Shown piece after piece: positions 1-8,125 of a stretch of DNA of 64,000 bases. Each line of letters begins with the position of its first letter. The stretch's first letter is position 1. Source of the DNA: Mucilaginibacter sp. KACC 22773 (GTDB lineage Bacteria; Bacteroidota; Bacteroidia; Sphingobacteriales; Sphingobacteriaceae); NCBI RefSeq assembly GCF_028736215.1, contig NZ_CP117883.1:5022001-5086000 (forward strand), given 5' to 3'. The translations under genes were made by a program, and so were the position numbers. The notes under the pieces are model-generated. The model was not told where the DNA came from, did no database searches, and saw only the letters and a list, made by a program, of their open reading frames with translations.

Positions 1-896
1 ACAGCGTGGGTATAAATGTTTACAGGGTGTTTACCAGGGTCAAGCGGCTCATCCCAAACGCCTTTTTCGTTACGTTTTACAATATTACCATGTTTAAAGG
101 CATCACCGCTGGTATCCTTACCTTCGGGGCCAACAAAGGAGTTAACAACGCCTACATAACCAATGGGTATGTATATCATATCTACCTGCTCCACAATTAC
201 AAACCAGGGGTTAAGGTAATAAGTACCGGCCAGGATAACATCTTCCTGCAAACCCTTGCGGCCACCGGCGTTGATGAACGCTATAGGATCCTGGTAGTTT
301 TTATGCCCTTCTACCGAGTAGCCGGCAATTTCGCCTTTGGCCAGCGGCTCGCCATCCAAGGTAGTAATAATACCAACCTTGTTTTCCTGTATTTGGGTAA
401 TAGGTACCGTTACAATCTCGAACAGGAAAGTATTGATACGGTAACTACCCGGCGTAAGGAAAGCGGCCTGCGGGCCCTTTTGACCGTTGTTATCAAGGAA
501 CGCAATAGCATCCTGGAATTTATCGCAGTTTACCGGTTTACCAAGCACACGGCCTGTATCAAAGGATGCACCGTCCTTTGCTTTTACCAGCCCGAGCTTG
601 TTTTGCTCAATAATGGTAAAGGGCTCCATAGTAATACCATACTGCCAGGGCCACATGCCCCAATACAAGCCTGGCGCAAGCGCTTTGGCCTGCATACCGG
701 CCTCGCCATTGGTGGCAATGATACGTCCGTCGGGCAACCGCGATTTACTTGACAAGGTAAACTTTTTAACCACCAGGCCAATACGGTCGTCGGGGACGAT
801 CACCATCCCAAAGAATACGCGTAAAACAAATTTGTACAGTACCAATAATAAAATTAGGGGCACGGCATAAAAAAGCATAACAATTGATTTGTCCAT
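1..896 (-). CDS. SPFH/flotillin-like membrane protein (partial, C-terminus outside window)
   Basis: The minus-strand frame is open from an ATG at 896 to the window edge (298 codons, no stop). The protein starts MDKSIVMLFYAVPL, has one hydrophobic segment at about residues 5-30, then a motif VIVPDDRIGLVVKKF typical of the start of an SPFH (stomatin/prohibitin/flotillin) domain. Repeated blocks of the type IEQNKLGLVKAKDG, IQENKVGIITTLDGEPL and PIGYVGVVNSFVG follow. SPFH proteins are membrane-anchored scaffolds that oligomerise. The plus-strand open frames over this region are shadows. The exact subfamily cannot be set without the missing C-terminus. Confidence 0.75.
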   Translation of the reverse strand, partial: MDKSIVMLFYAVPLILLLVLYKFVLRVFFGMVIVPDDRIGLVVKKFTLSSKSRLPDGRIIATNGEAGMQAKALAPGLYWGMWPWQYGITMEPFTIIEQNKLGLVKAKDGASFDTGRVLGKPVNCDKFQDAIAFLDNNGQKGPQAAFLTPGSYRINTFLFEIVTVPITQIQENKVGIITTLDGEPLAKGEIAGYSVEGHKNYQDPIAFINAGGRKGLQEDVILAGTYYLNPWFVIVEQVDMIYIPIGYVGVVNSFVGPEGKDTSGDAFKHGNIVKRNEKGVWDEPLDPGKHPVNIYTHA

Positions 897-1319
897 TTTT
901 TTAAGATTTAGAATTTAATTTTTTTTTGATTTTTTTAACGGAACCCTTAAGGTGCGGGCCCTCACAATACTAAGTAGCATACCTTTTGGAAGGGAGTCCT
1001 TGGCTATTTAGTGTCATTTAGACAGTTACGGTTATAGGTTGTTACAACAATTTTAAAAAATATTTTTGGATTTGGGAATTCGAATGTTCGATTTCGGATT
1101 TATTTAAATCAAGAAGTTTTGAAAGTGGTAAAATTTTGCAAAATTCCAACAGGAAAATGATAAGCTCATGAAAGACAACAGGGTGGCCTCAGAAGCTAAA
1201 AGCCCACAGAACCAAAGTGTTCAAAAATCTTGATACTTGATACTCCCCTCATCTACTTTAAATAATTGCAAACAAATCCAAATCGCCAGGAGTTAAAATG
1301 TAATACAACTAAAAACTTT
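897..1319. other. Intergenic region with short heptad-repeat remnants
   Basis: No gene is supported here. Two short pieces of the window-wide seven-base repeats occur: 1071-1103 (CGAATGT TCGATTT CGGATTT) and 1222-1248 (TTGATAC TTGATAC). The rest is A/T-rich and would hold the promoters of the two divergent genes. Confidence 0.5.
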
Positions 1320-1478
1320 ATGATCATGGCCACATCCAATAAAATCACTCCAAAAAAAGTAAGCCCCGATACCAGCAAGCAGGCTAAAAATGAACTCAAA
1401 ACCGACTTCCCCATGAGCGAAAAGGACGAAGTAAAAAAAGCCGAAGAACGAATGAAAAAACAAACAAAGGGCAAATAA
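1320..1478 (+). CDS. Small charged hypothetical protein
   Basis: Short frame of about 52 codons with two candidate ATGs (1320 and 1326). The product is very Lys/Glu rich (for example SEKDEVKKAEERMKKQTKGK at the end), has no signal peptide or membrane segment, and is probably helical and soluble. I do not recognise a family. Support is the compositional bias, the ATG start and its place just upstream of a lipoprotein gene on the same strand (56-bp gap). Confidence 0.5.
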   Translation: MIMATSNKITPKKVSPDTSKQAKNELKTDFPMSEKDEVKKAEERMKKQTKGK

Positions 1479-1533
1479 TTTTCTGTTTATTTTGGCAGCA
1501 ATTTTATAGCTTAGGCAAACAATTATCCTCATT

Positions 1534-1941
1534 ATGATTAAACATAGTTTTTTATTGTTTGCTGTCGTGCTGCTGTTCATCACCGCGTGCAAGCCGTCAG
1601 TTTCGGTCACCTCACTTACCGGCAAATGGAAATATGTAAAAATAGAGCACCCCAATGCCAGCCCTCCGGATACCATGAAAAAGGCCGACCTTGATGAGGT
1701 AGCGCCATATATCCAGTTTACGCCCGAAATGAAGTTTCTGATTGTATGGGGTGGCAAATTTTTAGCGCATGGCACCTTTACCCTTAATGGCGGCAACATG
1801 AACATGACCGAAAAATTAGAAAATGGTAAAACTCGCAGCTATGTTTTCACCGTATCGGAACTAACGGAAAACAAAATAGTTTTTGAAACTATTGGTGTTG
1901 ATGGATCGAAGGTGACGGCGCTAAGAGCAAGTAAATTTTAG
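1534..1941 (+). CDS. Lipocalin-like lipoprotein
   Basis: 135 aa. The N-terminus MIKHSFLLFAVVLLFITAC is a lipoprotein signal with Cys19 as the likely lipidation site. It is followed by SLTGKWKYVKIE, the usual opening of small lipocalin-like domains in Bacteroidota, and beta-rich sequence to the end (FTPEMKFLIVWGG, HGTFTLNGGNMNMTEK). Likely an outer- or inner-membrane anchored periplasmic protein with an unknown ligand. Family assignment is from overall pattern only. Confidence 0.7.
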   Translation: MIKHSFLLFAVVLLFITACKPSVSVTSLTGKWKYVKIEHPNASPPDTMKKADLDEVAPYIQFTPEMKFLIVWGGKFLAHGTFTLNGGNMNMTEKLENGKTRSYVFTVSELTENKIVFETIGVDGSKVTALRASKF

Positions 1942-2731
1942 GCCCAGGATATGTCATACGAATATCCGTTAGGAAAAAAAAATCGTTATGACGTGCAACA
2001 GATATAGTTAAACGAGTGTTCTAAACTACCGTCATTGCGAGTACATATCAGGATATCCCTGAAAAAAATGGGGATGACGTGATTGCAAATTGTGCTGAAT
2101 GTGTAGACACAAAATTTTGCGGATTCCCCTTTCAAGAGGTCGGAGAGGTGTGTTTATGCACGTGCAATGAAACGCGGAAAAACATACCCCTGCCTGCGAC
2201 CCCAAGCACTTCTCGCTGATTGTTTTGTTTTACTTAAAAATATTAACCGCAAGTAGTGTACCACCCCGTACCAGGGTGTACCAGGGTGTGCCACCCCGTA
2301 CCAGGATGTGTCAGGGTGTATCACTTTTACCGGTACAGTACACTTTGGTGCTAAAAAAAACCTGGTACCGCACTTTCCACCCCGCCCTCTCTCGACAAGG
2401 GGATAAAAATACATCTGATAATCAATAGCTTATATCGACGTCATTATAAGGTACGAAGATAACCGACCGCAGAGATCTCATTAATACCTATAAAAATCAA
2501 AACACAACATTAATAATCCCGAACAATATGGGACTTAGCATGTAGGGGATTGCTTCGTGCCTCGCAATGACGGATATTTAATATTGATAGTCAATAACTT
2601 ACAATCGTGTCATTATAAAGTACGCAGCAATGACATAACGTTAATCATCCAAGAGTCCTTGCTACAAAAAACTTTTCTCTCAAAAGGTGATATATCTTCC
2701 CTAACTTGCACATAGTAATAAACAGTAAACA
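1942..2731. repeat. Repeat-rich intergenic region with a distant 12-bp inverted repeat
   Basis: No real gene. CGTCATTGCGAG at 2030-2041 is matched by CTCGCAATGACG at 2561-2572, a perfect 12-bp inverted repeat about 520 bp apart, with other related pieces between (GGGGATTGCTTCGTGCC before the right copy, GTGTCATTATAAAGTACG after it). Such GTCATTGCGAG elements are common intergenic palindromes in Bacteroidota. A ten-bp tandem array lies inside at 2258-2327. Confidence 0.6.
2258..2327. repeat. Seven tandem 10-bp units
   Basis: Units read GTACCACCCC, GTACCAGGGT, GTACCAGGGT, GTGCCACCCC, GTACCAGGAT, GTGTCAGGGT, GTATCACTTT. The alternation of CACCCC and CAGGGT units lets neighbours pair as hairpins. 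Open frames through it on both strands are by-products of the repeat. Confidence 0.8.
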
Positions 2732-3277
2732 ATGGATACAGTTAAATTACAGGAGCAGGCGCAGCAAAGGCAGGAGCTTTTTGTCGGGCTATATAAAAAG
2801 GTATTCCCGGCTGTAGCAAAGTACGTGGCCCGCTGCGGGGGCTCGTTTGATGAGGCTAAAGATGTTTTCCAAGATGCCTTATTAAGCTATTACGAAAAAA
2901 CAGCACAGATCGGGTTATCTGTTAATAATAGCGACGGCGCTTATATTTACGGTACGGCCCGGTATCTTTGGATAAAACGTTATAAAGAAGGCGGGCAAAC
3001 CTCGCAGTTAAATGAAGCTCTTATCGTCAACACTGCGGAGGAAAGCATCAGTTTACCCGACGATAGCAAACTGCTCCGCTTTTTGGAATCTGCCGGCAAG
3101 CGCTGTATGGAACTGCTCCGTTCGTTTTATTACGATAAACTGCCGATGACACAGGTTGCCGAAACATTTGGCTTCTCGGGTGTACGATCGGCCACCGTGC
3201 AGAAATATAAATGCATAGAAAAAGTAAGGGAAACTGTTAAACAAAAAGAGCTAACCTATGAGGACTTCCTTAAATAA
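2732..3277 (+). CDS. ECF-type RNA polymerase sigma factor
   Basis: 181 aa. Region 2 is seen in VAKYVARCGGSFDEAKDVFQDA and the tryptophan-containing AYIYGTARYLWIKRYK. Region 4 is in CMELLRSFYYDKLPMTQVAE followed by a helix-turn-helix-like segment and a final recognition helix (ATVQKYKCIEKVRE). This matches short Bacteroidota sigma-70 family ECF factors, which recruit RNA polymerase to a small regulon under control of a partner. The stop overlaps the start of the next gene by 20 bp, so the two are probably translated together. Confidence 0.8.
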   Translation: MDTVKLQEQAQQRQELFVGLYKKVFPAVAKYVARCGGSFDEAKDVFQDALLSYYEKTAQIGLSVNNSDGAYIYGTARYLWIKRYKEGGQTSQLNEALIVNTAEESISLPDDSKLLRFLESAGKRCMELLRSFYYDKLPMTQVAETFGFSGVRSATVQKYKCIEKVRETVKQKELTYEDFLK

Positions 3278-3530
3278 CATAGCCCGGATAGAAGCACACC
3301 TGCTTGGCAGCCAAAAGCCCACAGATGCTTTACTGTTTGAAGCCACGCTATTACTGGATGATAGTCTGCCGGTTGATGTATCCGCCCAAAAACAAGTATA
3401 TAGCATGGTACGGCAGTATAGCCGCAAACAATTAAAACAAGAGATAGAGGCGGCTCATGAAAAACTATTCAGCCAGCCTGAACATTTGAGTTTCAAACAG
3501 AAAATAGCACGATTATTTTTTAAGTCTTAA
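3258..3530 (+). CDS. Small hypothetical protein coupled to the sigma factor
   Basis: 90 aa, overlapping the sigma gene by 20 bp. No membrane segment and no zinc-binding HxxxCxxC anti-sigma motif. Sequence is mostly helical (RIEAHLLGSQKPTDALLFEA, KQLKQEIEAAHEKLF) and ends in basic residues. Its position suggests a regulator or partner of the sigma factor; this is inference from context only. The stop codon lies in the first heptads of the repeat that follows. Confidence 0.65.
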   Translation: MRTSLNNIARIEAHLLGSQKPTDALLFEATLLLDDSLPVDVSAQKQVYSMVRQYSRKQLKQEIEAAHEKLFSQPEHLSFKQKIARLFFKS

Positions 3531-3634
3531 GTCGAAAGTTCTAAGTCTCAAGCCCAGGGTTTTAATCGACAAAAAAAACAAGACTTATGACTTAGTGCTT
3601 CCGACTTAAAACTCACTACTCACTACTCACCACT
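3521..3634. repeat. Heptad palindrome (AAGTCTT and ACTACTC words)
   Basis: Read in steps of seven: AAGTCTT, AAGTCGA, AAGTTCT, AAGTCTC on the left, then AAGACTT, ATGACTT, AGTGCTT, CCGACTT on the right, continuing in phase into AAAACTC, ACTACTC, ACTACTC, ACCACTT. The two arms are inverted relative to each other. It fills the gap from the end of the small gene to 7 bp before the clpP ATG. Confidence 0.85.
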
Positions 3635-3641
3635 TTAAATC

Positions 3642-4325
3642 ATGAATATTGATAAACAGGAATTCCGCAAATATGCGGTCATGCACCATGCTATTGCCGG
3701 TTCGCTGGTAGATAACTACATCTCAGGAGTCGAAAAAAGTGCCTTGCCAACGGCCATGACGCCCTATATTACCGAAGAGCGCGAAATGCGCGTAGCCCAG
3801 ATGGACGTGTTTTCGCGCCTGATGATGGACCGCATAATTTTTATGGGCCAGGCCGTTGATGATAACGTGGCTAACATTATCCAGGCGCAACTGCTTTTCC
3901 TGCAGTCGACCGATGCCAAAAAGGATATCCAGATGTACATTAACTCGCCCGGTGGCTCGGTATACGCCGGCCTGGGTATTTACGACACCATGCACTTCAT
4001 CAGCCCCGATGTAGCTACCATTTGTACGGGCATAGCCTTATCCATGGGCGCGATATTATTATGCGGCGGCGCGGCTGGCAAAAGGGCTGCTTTAAAACAT
4101 TCGCGCGTAATGCTGCATCAACCATCAGGCGGCGCGCAGGGCATGGCATCAGATATCCAGATAGCCGCGCAACAAATATTACTAATGAAACAGGAATTGT
4201 ATGAAATAGTTGCTAAACACAGCGGCCAGCCCTACGAAAAAGTTTACCAGGTATCAGACAGGGATTACTGGATGATAGCCGCCGAAGCCAAAGAATTTGG
4301 GATAATTGATGAGGTGCTGGTGTAG
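3642..4325 (+). CDS. clpP: ClpP-family serine protease
   Basis: 227 aa. Contains the ClpP signatures INSPGGSVYAGLGIYDTM, ALSMGAILL and SRVMLHQPSGGAQG. The catalytic triad is Ser134, His159 and Asp208 by alignment to E. coli ClpP (Ser97, His122, Asp171 of the mature enzyme). About 30 extra N-terminal residues may be a propeptide. ClpP forms a double heptameric ring and degrades unfolded proteins with ClpX or ClpA/C. No clpX or tig gene is adjacent, so this may be a second, stand-alone ClpP. The ATG follows directly on repeat DNA. Confidence 0.9.
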   Translation: MNIDKQEFRKYAVMHHAIAGSLVDNYISGVEKSALPTAMTPYITEEREMRVAQMDVFSRLMMDRIIFMGQAVDDNVANIIQAQLLFLQSTDAKKDIQMYINSPGGSVYAGLGIYDTMHFISPDVATICTGIALSMGAILLCGGAAGKRAALKHSRVMLHQPSGGAQGMASDIQIAAQQILLMKQELYEIVAKHSGQPYEKVYQVSDRDYWMIAAEAKEFGIIDEVLV

Positions 4326-4382
4326 GCAGATGTGCAGATTTCAAATTTCAGATGTGCAGATGGGGGCGTACTTACCGGCAAA

Positions 4383-4415
4383 AGACTTACGAAGTTTTAA
4401 AAACTTCGTAAGTCT
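4383..4415. terminator. 33-bp palindrome between convergent genes
   Basis: Arms AGACTTACGAAGTTTT and AAAACTTCGTAAGTCT are perfectly complementary around a central A. It lies between the clpP end (4325) and the convergent MFS gene end (4445). The internal T/A tracts could serve as a weak terminator in both directions, but no clear U run follows the stem, so the role is inferred from position. Confidence 0.5.
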
Positions 4416-4444
4416 GCAATTCGGTCAAATATGATATCAAACTT

Positions 4445-5671
4445 TCAATGCGCCGCCACCGCCGCACCGGCCACTGCTTCCACCTTATTCTTAATAAACC
4501 GCTTCCCTACAAATAATACTACAAAAGCCACAACCGAGGATGCCGCCATAACACCGGCCATAGGCAACGTACCCTGGTTTTGAATAAGTGTGATGCCGTA
4601 TGATGCAAGCGCACCTATCGCCATTTGTAGCGCTCCCATTAATGCCGATGCCGAGCCTGCGTTTTTGGTAAATGGCGCCAACGACAAGGCGGACGCATTG
4701 GGGCTCGAAATGCCAACACAGCACAAAACACCGAATATCATAACTATTGTACCAGCCATACCAAACCAGCCATTTAATGATCCGGTTAAAAATATTGCCG
4801 AAATTATAACCAGGCAAACCACTGTGACGTTTATAATTCGCTCGCTTTTATAATACCTAACCAACAGGCTGTTTACCTGGCTTGCTCCAATAAAGCCAAT
4901 TGATAGTCCACCGAAAACCCAGCCAAACGCACCTTTGCTTATCTTAAAAATGCCGATAAAAACAAGCGATGACGATGCTACATAGGTAAACAAACCGGCG
5001 AATATAAAAGCGCCGCTTACTGCGTAAGTAAAAAATTGAGGCTCTTTTATAACCGCCCAAAAGTTAGTAATGATGGGTACAGGCTTAAGCGAATAAGTAG
5101 GATCGGGCTTATAACTCTCGGGCAGGAAGAAAAACACAGCAATAAATATGAGTACAGCTATCACGGTAAGTACCAAAAATATGGCCTGCCATTCAAAATG
5201 ATTAACTATAGCGGTGCCCGCGGTTGGGGCAAGCATGGGCGAGGCGCCCAACACCAGTATAAGCAGGGCAAACACCTTAGCATTATCTTTTACCGGGAAT
5301 AAGTCGCGCACCATGGTCATTGCTGCCACGGTTGCAGCACAGCCTCCAATGGCCTCAAAAAACCGCATTCCCACAAGTATCGGTAGTGAAGTCGAAAAAA
5401 AACAACCTATTGAAGCAACTATGTACAAAATGAGGCCGAAATAAAGGGGGCGTTTACGTCCAAACCTGTCAAGTAACGGCCCATATAACAACTGGCCGGC
5501 CGATATGCCGATAAAAAAGCTCGACATGGTCAGCGTCATTTGCTCGGGGCTGGTATGTAAATACGCAGCAATGGTATCAAACGCCGGCAAATACATATCT
5601 ATTGAAAATGGCGCCAAAGCTGTTAGCGAACCTAATATAAGGATAAGGAAAAAGTATCTTTTTTTAGTCAT
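4445..5671 (-). CDS. Bcr/CflA-family multidrug MFS transporter
   Basis: 408 aa with about 12 hydrophobic segments. The opening LGSLTALAPFSIDMYLPAFD and the loop LLYGPLLDRFGRKRPLYFGL are the hallmark of the Bcr/CflA drug:H+ antiporters of the inner membrane (bicyclomycin, chloramphenicol and related exporters). MRFFEAIGGCAATVAAMTMVRD is motif C-like sequence in TM4-5. Substrate cannot be predicted. Transcribed alone, with a heptad palindrome in its upstream region. Confidence 0.9.
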   Translation of the reverse strand: MTKKRYFFLILILGSLTALAPFSIDMYLPAFDTIAAYLHTSPEQMTLTMSSFFIGISAGQLLYGPLLDRFGRKRPLYFGLILYIVASIGCFFSTSLPILVGMRFFEAIGGCAATVAAMTMVRDLFPVKDNAKVFALLILVLGASPMLAPTAGTAIVNHFEWQAIFLVLTVIAVLIFIAVFFFLPESYKPDPTYSLKPVPIITNFWAVIKEPQFFTYAVSGAFIFAGLFTYVASSSLVFIGIFKISKGAFGWVFGGLSIGFIGASQVNSLLVRYYKSERIINVTVVCLVIISAIFLTGSLNGWFGMAGTIVMIFGVLCCVGISSPNASALSLAPFTKNAGSASALMGALQMAIGALASYGITLIQNQGTLPMAGVMAASSVVAFVVLFVGKRFIKNKVEAVAGAAVAAH

Positions 5672-5683
5672 GTGGCGTTATTT

Positions 5684-5808
5684 GTTCATAGGTTATGGTT
5701 CATAGTTCATGGTAGCCGTACTGCCGTGAATTAATTAAAACGTTGCTATTTTTGCCTGATAATTTTTTGAAGCAGCCATGATCCATGAACTATCAACCAT
5801 GAACTCTT
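5684..5808. repeat. Heptad palindrome (ATGAACC family)
   Basis: Left arm 5684-5713 reads TTCATAG, GTTATGG, TTCATAG, TTCATGG. Right arm 5777-5808 carries ATGATCC, ATGAACT, ATCAACC, ATGAACT. Arms are inverted copies about 65 bp apart, between two minus-strand genes; the right arm ends 3 bp before the stop of the barrel gene. Confidence 0.8.
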
Positions 5809-5810
5809 CG

Positions 5811-7034
5811 CTAAAACGTTTCGCCTAAATTAAGGTTTATCGACGAATAGTTGCGGCTTACACCATAGTCAAGGCTAATATTTGTACCAGATTTTTTATT
5901 GAATTTAAACCGCAAGCCGGTGCCACCCGCGGGGTGCCAATAGGTAAATTTATAGGTATCCGGTTCGGTTACCGAGTTCACGTTGGCAAATAAAACAAAA
6001 CCCAGCAGGCCGTTGCGGGTGATATCACGGCGATACTCGGTTTCAAAATAAGCCAGTCGCTGGCCCCGGTAACGGTTTTGCTGAAAACCCCTGCCCGATC
6101 GTTGATATGGCTCCCAGCCTAAACTGGGCAGGTTTAAATAAGGAGTGCCCGGTGTAAGCGATGTCCAGTAATACGTCCAGAACGCCAGCACATTTTTAGG
6201 GCCCGAATTAGTTAGCGAAACATACTTACGCAAATCGATATATAATGATTGCCAGTTGGTATGGCTTCCCAGCACTTTAGTATTAAACCGGTACGACACG
6301 TTAGCATAAACCCCTGGCAAAGGGTCAATTGAGTTTCTGCGTGTATCGTATAACAAATTCAGGGTGGCCCCCGATGAAAATGCATCCTGGCCAGTTGCTG
6401 TACCGTACTTATACTTCGTAAAATCGCGCAGGGTTTGTTCACCCTGGCTATCTATATCGGCATAATAATCAAGATTATACCCCACACCAGCATAAAAATA
6501 AGGTTTTATTCTTTTTAGCACGGTTTGGTAAAGGCGTATATAATTATAATCAACCAAAAATTTGTCGTGGTTGTTCATATCGCCGCCAAGGCCCCAGGTA
6601 TATTGCGGATAAACTAATAAGCGGATATCGCCTATCACATTCCACTGATTATCTTGAAGCCAAACGCTTGAACGAATAGGTAACCCATAACGGCCTTTCA
6701 GGTTAAAATAAGGGGTAAACACCACGGTAGAAAGATTGGTAGTCTTTTGATCGCCCAGGTAAAAGCCTGCTGTTGTTGAGGTAAACAGCGCCCTGCCCCC
6801 GCTTCGCCCGTCAGACGTTGAGATAGGCAAAAAGGAGAAATAAAATTTCTTTTTCTCAGTAATTGAAACCTTCCTTGGCTTAACGTTAAATACCGACCGG
6901 AAAACATCTATCAGGTCCCGCTGCGGAATAGTATCCGTTGGTTTCCTTATTGTATCGGCATCAGGCCTGCTGGTTTGCGCCATTATAGCAAAAGGTATTA
7001 AACAAAACAATAATGCTATAAACGTTTTACCCAT
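5811..7034 (-). CDS. BamA/TamA-type outer-membrane beta-barrel protein
   Basis: 407 aa. A signal peptide (MGKTFIALLFCLIPFAIMAQ) is followed by about 50 polar residues and then a barrel of the bacterial surface antigen (D15/Omp85) type: repeated amphipathic strands, LNLLYDTRRNSIDPLPGVYA (the family's strand with a conserved R), RGYRGQ-like FQQNRYRGQRLAYFETEYR, and an aromatic C-terminus ending in ETF. There are no POTRA domains, so this resembles the short barrel-only group in Bacteroidota. It probably sits in the outer membrane as a transport or assembly pore; specific role unknown. Confidence 0.8.
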   Translation of the reverse strand: MGKTFIALLFCLIPFAIMAQTSRPDADTIRKPTDTIPQRDLIDVFRSVFNVKPRKVSITEKKKFYFSFLPISTSDGRSGGRALFTSTTAGFYLGDQKTTNLSTVVFTPYFNLKGRYGLPIRSSVWLQDNQWNVIGDIRLLVYPQYTWGLGGDMNNHDKFLVDYNYIRLYQTVLKRIKPYFYAGVGYNLDYYADIDSQGEQTLRDFTKYKYGTATGQDAFSSGATLNLLYDTRRNSIDPLPGVYANVSYRFNTKVLGSHTNWQSLYIDLRKYVSLTNSGPKNVLAFWTYYWTSLTPGTPYLNLPSLGWEPYQRSGRGFQQNRYRGQRLAYFETEYRRDITRNGLLGFVLFANVNSVTEPDTYKFTYWHPAGGTGLRFKFNKKSGTNISLDYGVSRNYSSINLNLGETF

Positions 7035-7180
7035 TATTTATTCAACGTAATATGTACACCTGCTGGGCATTGTTGCCTGTAAAACCAAACTTATTAACGA
7101 ATAACCCATCCGTAACGCATTTATCAGGCAAACTTTATTTTACATTTTGCCGATAATAGCACTCACTTAAGATAATAAAA

Positions 7181-7213
7181 AAAGGCCACGGTTGTAATAG
7201 AACCGGGGCCTTT
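7181..7213 (-). terminator. Rho-independent terminator
   Basis: On the minus strand the arms AAAGGCCCCGGTT and AACCGTGGCCTTT pair with one mismatch around an 8-nt loop and run into a U tract. It lies 28 bp after the stop of the glycine-zipper gene. Confidence 0.85.
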
Positions 7214-7240
7214 AAATAAAATTTAACTCTTTTTAACCTT

Positions 7241-7594
7241 TTACTGGTACTTAACCGTAGTTACAGTAGTGGTTTTGCTGTATGGATGTGCGTGATGCCT
7301 TGGGTGGGCCTTGCGCCACGCAATACGGCGGGCGCGCTCTTTTTTTTCCCTTGCCCGGCGGGTTTCATTACCAATAATGTAACCGCCCCCTGCGCCTATG
7401 GCACCGCCAATTAAAGCGCCACCAACATTGTGGCCAATAAGGCCACCGGCAACAGCGCCACCGGCACCTCCTATTATAGCGCCCTTACCCTGGTCGCTTA
7501 TTCCCTTTTTCTTTGTAGTTTGAGCCTCGGTATTTTGCGCAAACGTTAATAACATCGCGAAAAACAGGCATGCAAATATGATTAGCTTTTTCAT
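7241..7594 (-). CDS. Glycine-zipper envelope protein
   Basis: 117 aa. A signal peptide (cleavage near AQNTEA) precedes a glycine zipper, GAIIGGAGGAVAGGLIGHN followed by GGALIGGAIGAGGGYIIGN, and a basic tail rich in Arg, Lys and His. Glycine-zipper proteins (YMGG / OmpA-like Gly-zipper type) form packed membrane hairpins in the envelope and are often stress-induced. Single gene with its own terminator at 7181-7213. Confidence 0.8.
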   Translation of the reverse strand: MKKLIIFACLFFAMLLTFAQNTEAQTTKKKGISDQGKGAIIGGAGGAVAGGLIGHNVGGALIGGAIGAGGGYIIGNETRRAREKKERARRIAWRKAHPRHHAHPYSKTTTVTTVKYQ

Positions 7595-7730
7595 GGTATA
7601 ATGTATCTGATAAGTGTTAATAATTACACTTACGCAAATAGCAGGCCAAACATTCAGTTTCTGTAGATAATGCCCCCTTTACCACTGCCTGGTTTTTAAC
7701 TACTCAACTCAATCTACAATAGCCCATAAA

Positions 7731-7940
7731 CTAATAACGCGTATTATCCCTGAAGTTTTGTGCGCGTACAGCAATTTGTTGTAAAGTAAGCTCGCTATAT
7801 TTTTTTGCCCGATCAAACCATTCGGGCGCCTCGTCGGCCAGGTTATCGACGATTGATTTTCCGTCAGGTCCTTTTTTTGTAACGTAATTTATGCCATAAG
7901 CAACTGCAGCGCCAATAGCAAGTGTTTTTATAATGCCCAT
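7731..7940 (-). CDS. Small YtxH-like hypothetical protein
   Basis: 69 aa. One short hydrophobic stretch at residues 5-20 (TLAIGAAVAYGINYVT) followed by a charged helical tail (EWFDRAKKYSELTLQQIA). This resembles small YtxH-type membrane-associated proteins of Bacteroidota, but the match is by shape only. ATG at 7940 and clean stop. Confidence 0.6.
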   Translation of the reverse strand: MGIIKTLAIGAAVAYGINYVTKKGPDGKSIVDNLADEAPEWFDRAKKYSELTLQQIAVRAQNFRDNTRY

Positions 7941-8125
7941 ATTTTTAGTGTTTTATTTAATAAGTATATGACAATGATGGTGCCAGTTTGTTACGTGGCG
8001 CCTATGCTTAGAGTTTTATAACTACAAATAGTTTAATGCGTATACAGGCAATAATAACGCTTAGTCCCGGCGTTGTTTAATGACAACTTCCATGTTCTTT
8101 GTTTTTAACTATTTTTACCACAACT

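Noticed and set aside
6..870. Plus-strand open frames over the first 0.9 kb
   Set aside because: They are shadows of the minus-strand SPFH gene, whose protein has clear family motifs and an ATG at 896.
1293..1805. 170-codon minus-strand frame over the small charged protein and lipoprotein genes
   Set aside because: It is antisense to a lipoprotein with a clear signal peptide and lipobox; its own sequence shows no domain.
2154..2428. Open frames through the 10-bp array (a protein with repeated GTPWYG-like words)
   Set aside because: Both strands are open only because of the tandem repeat; no start region, signal or family feature supports a gene.
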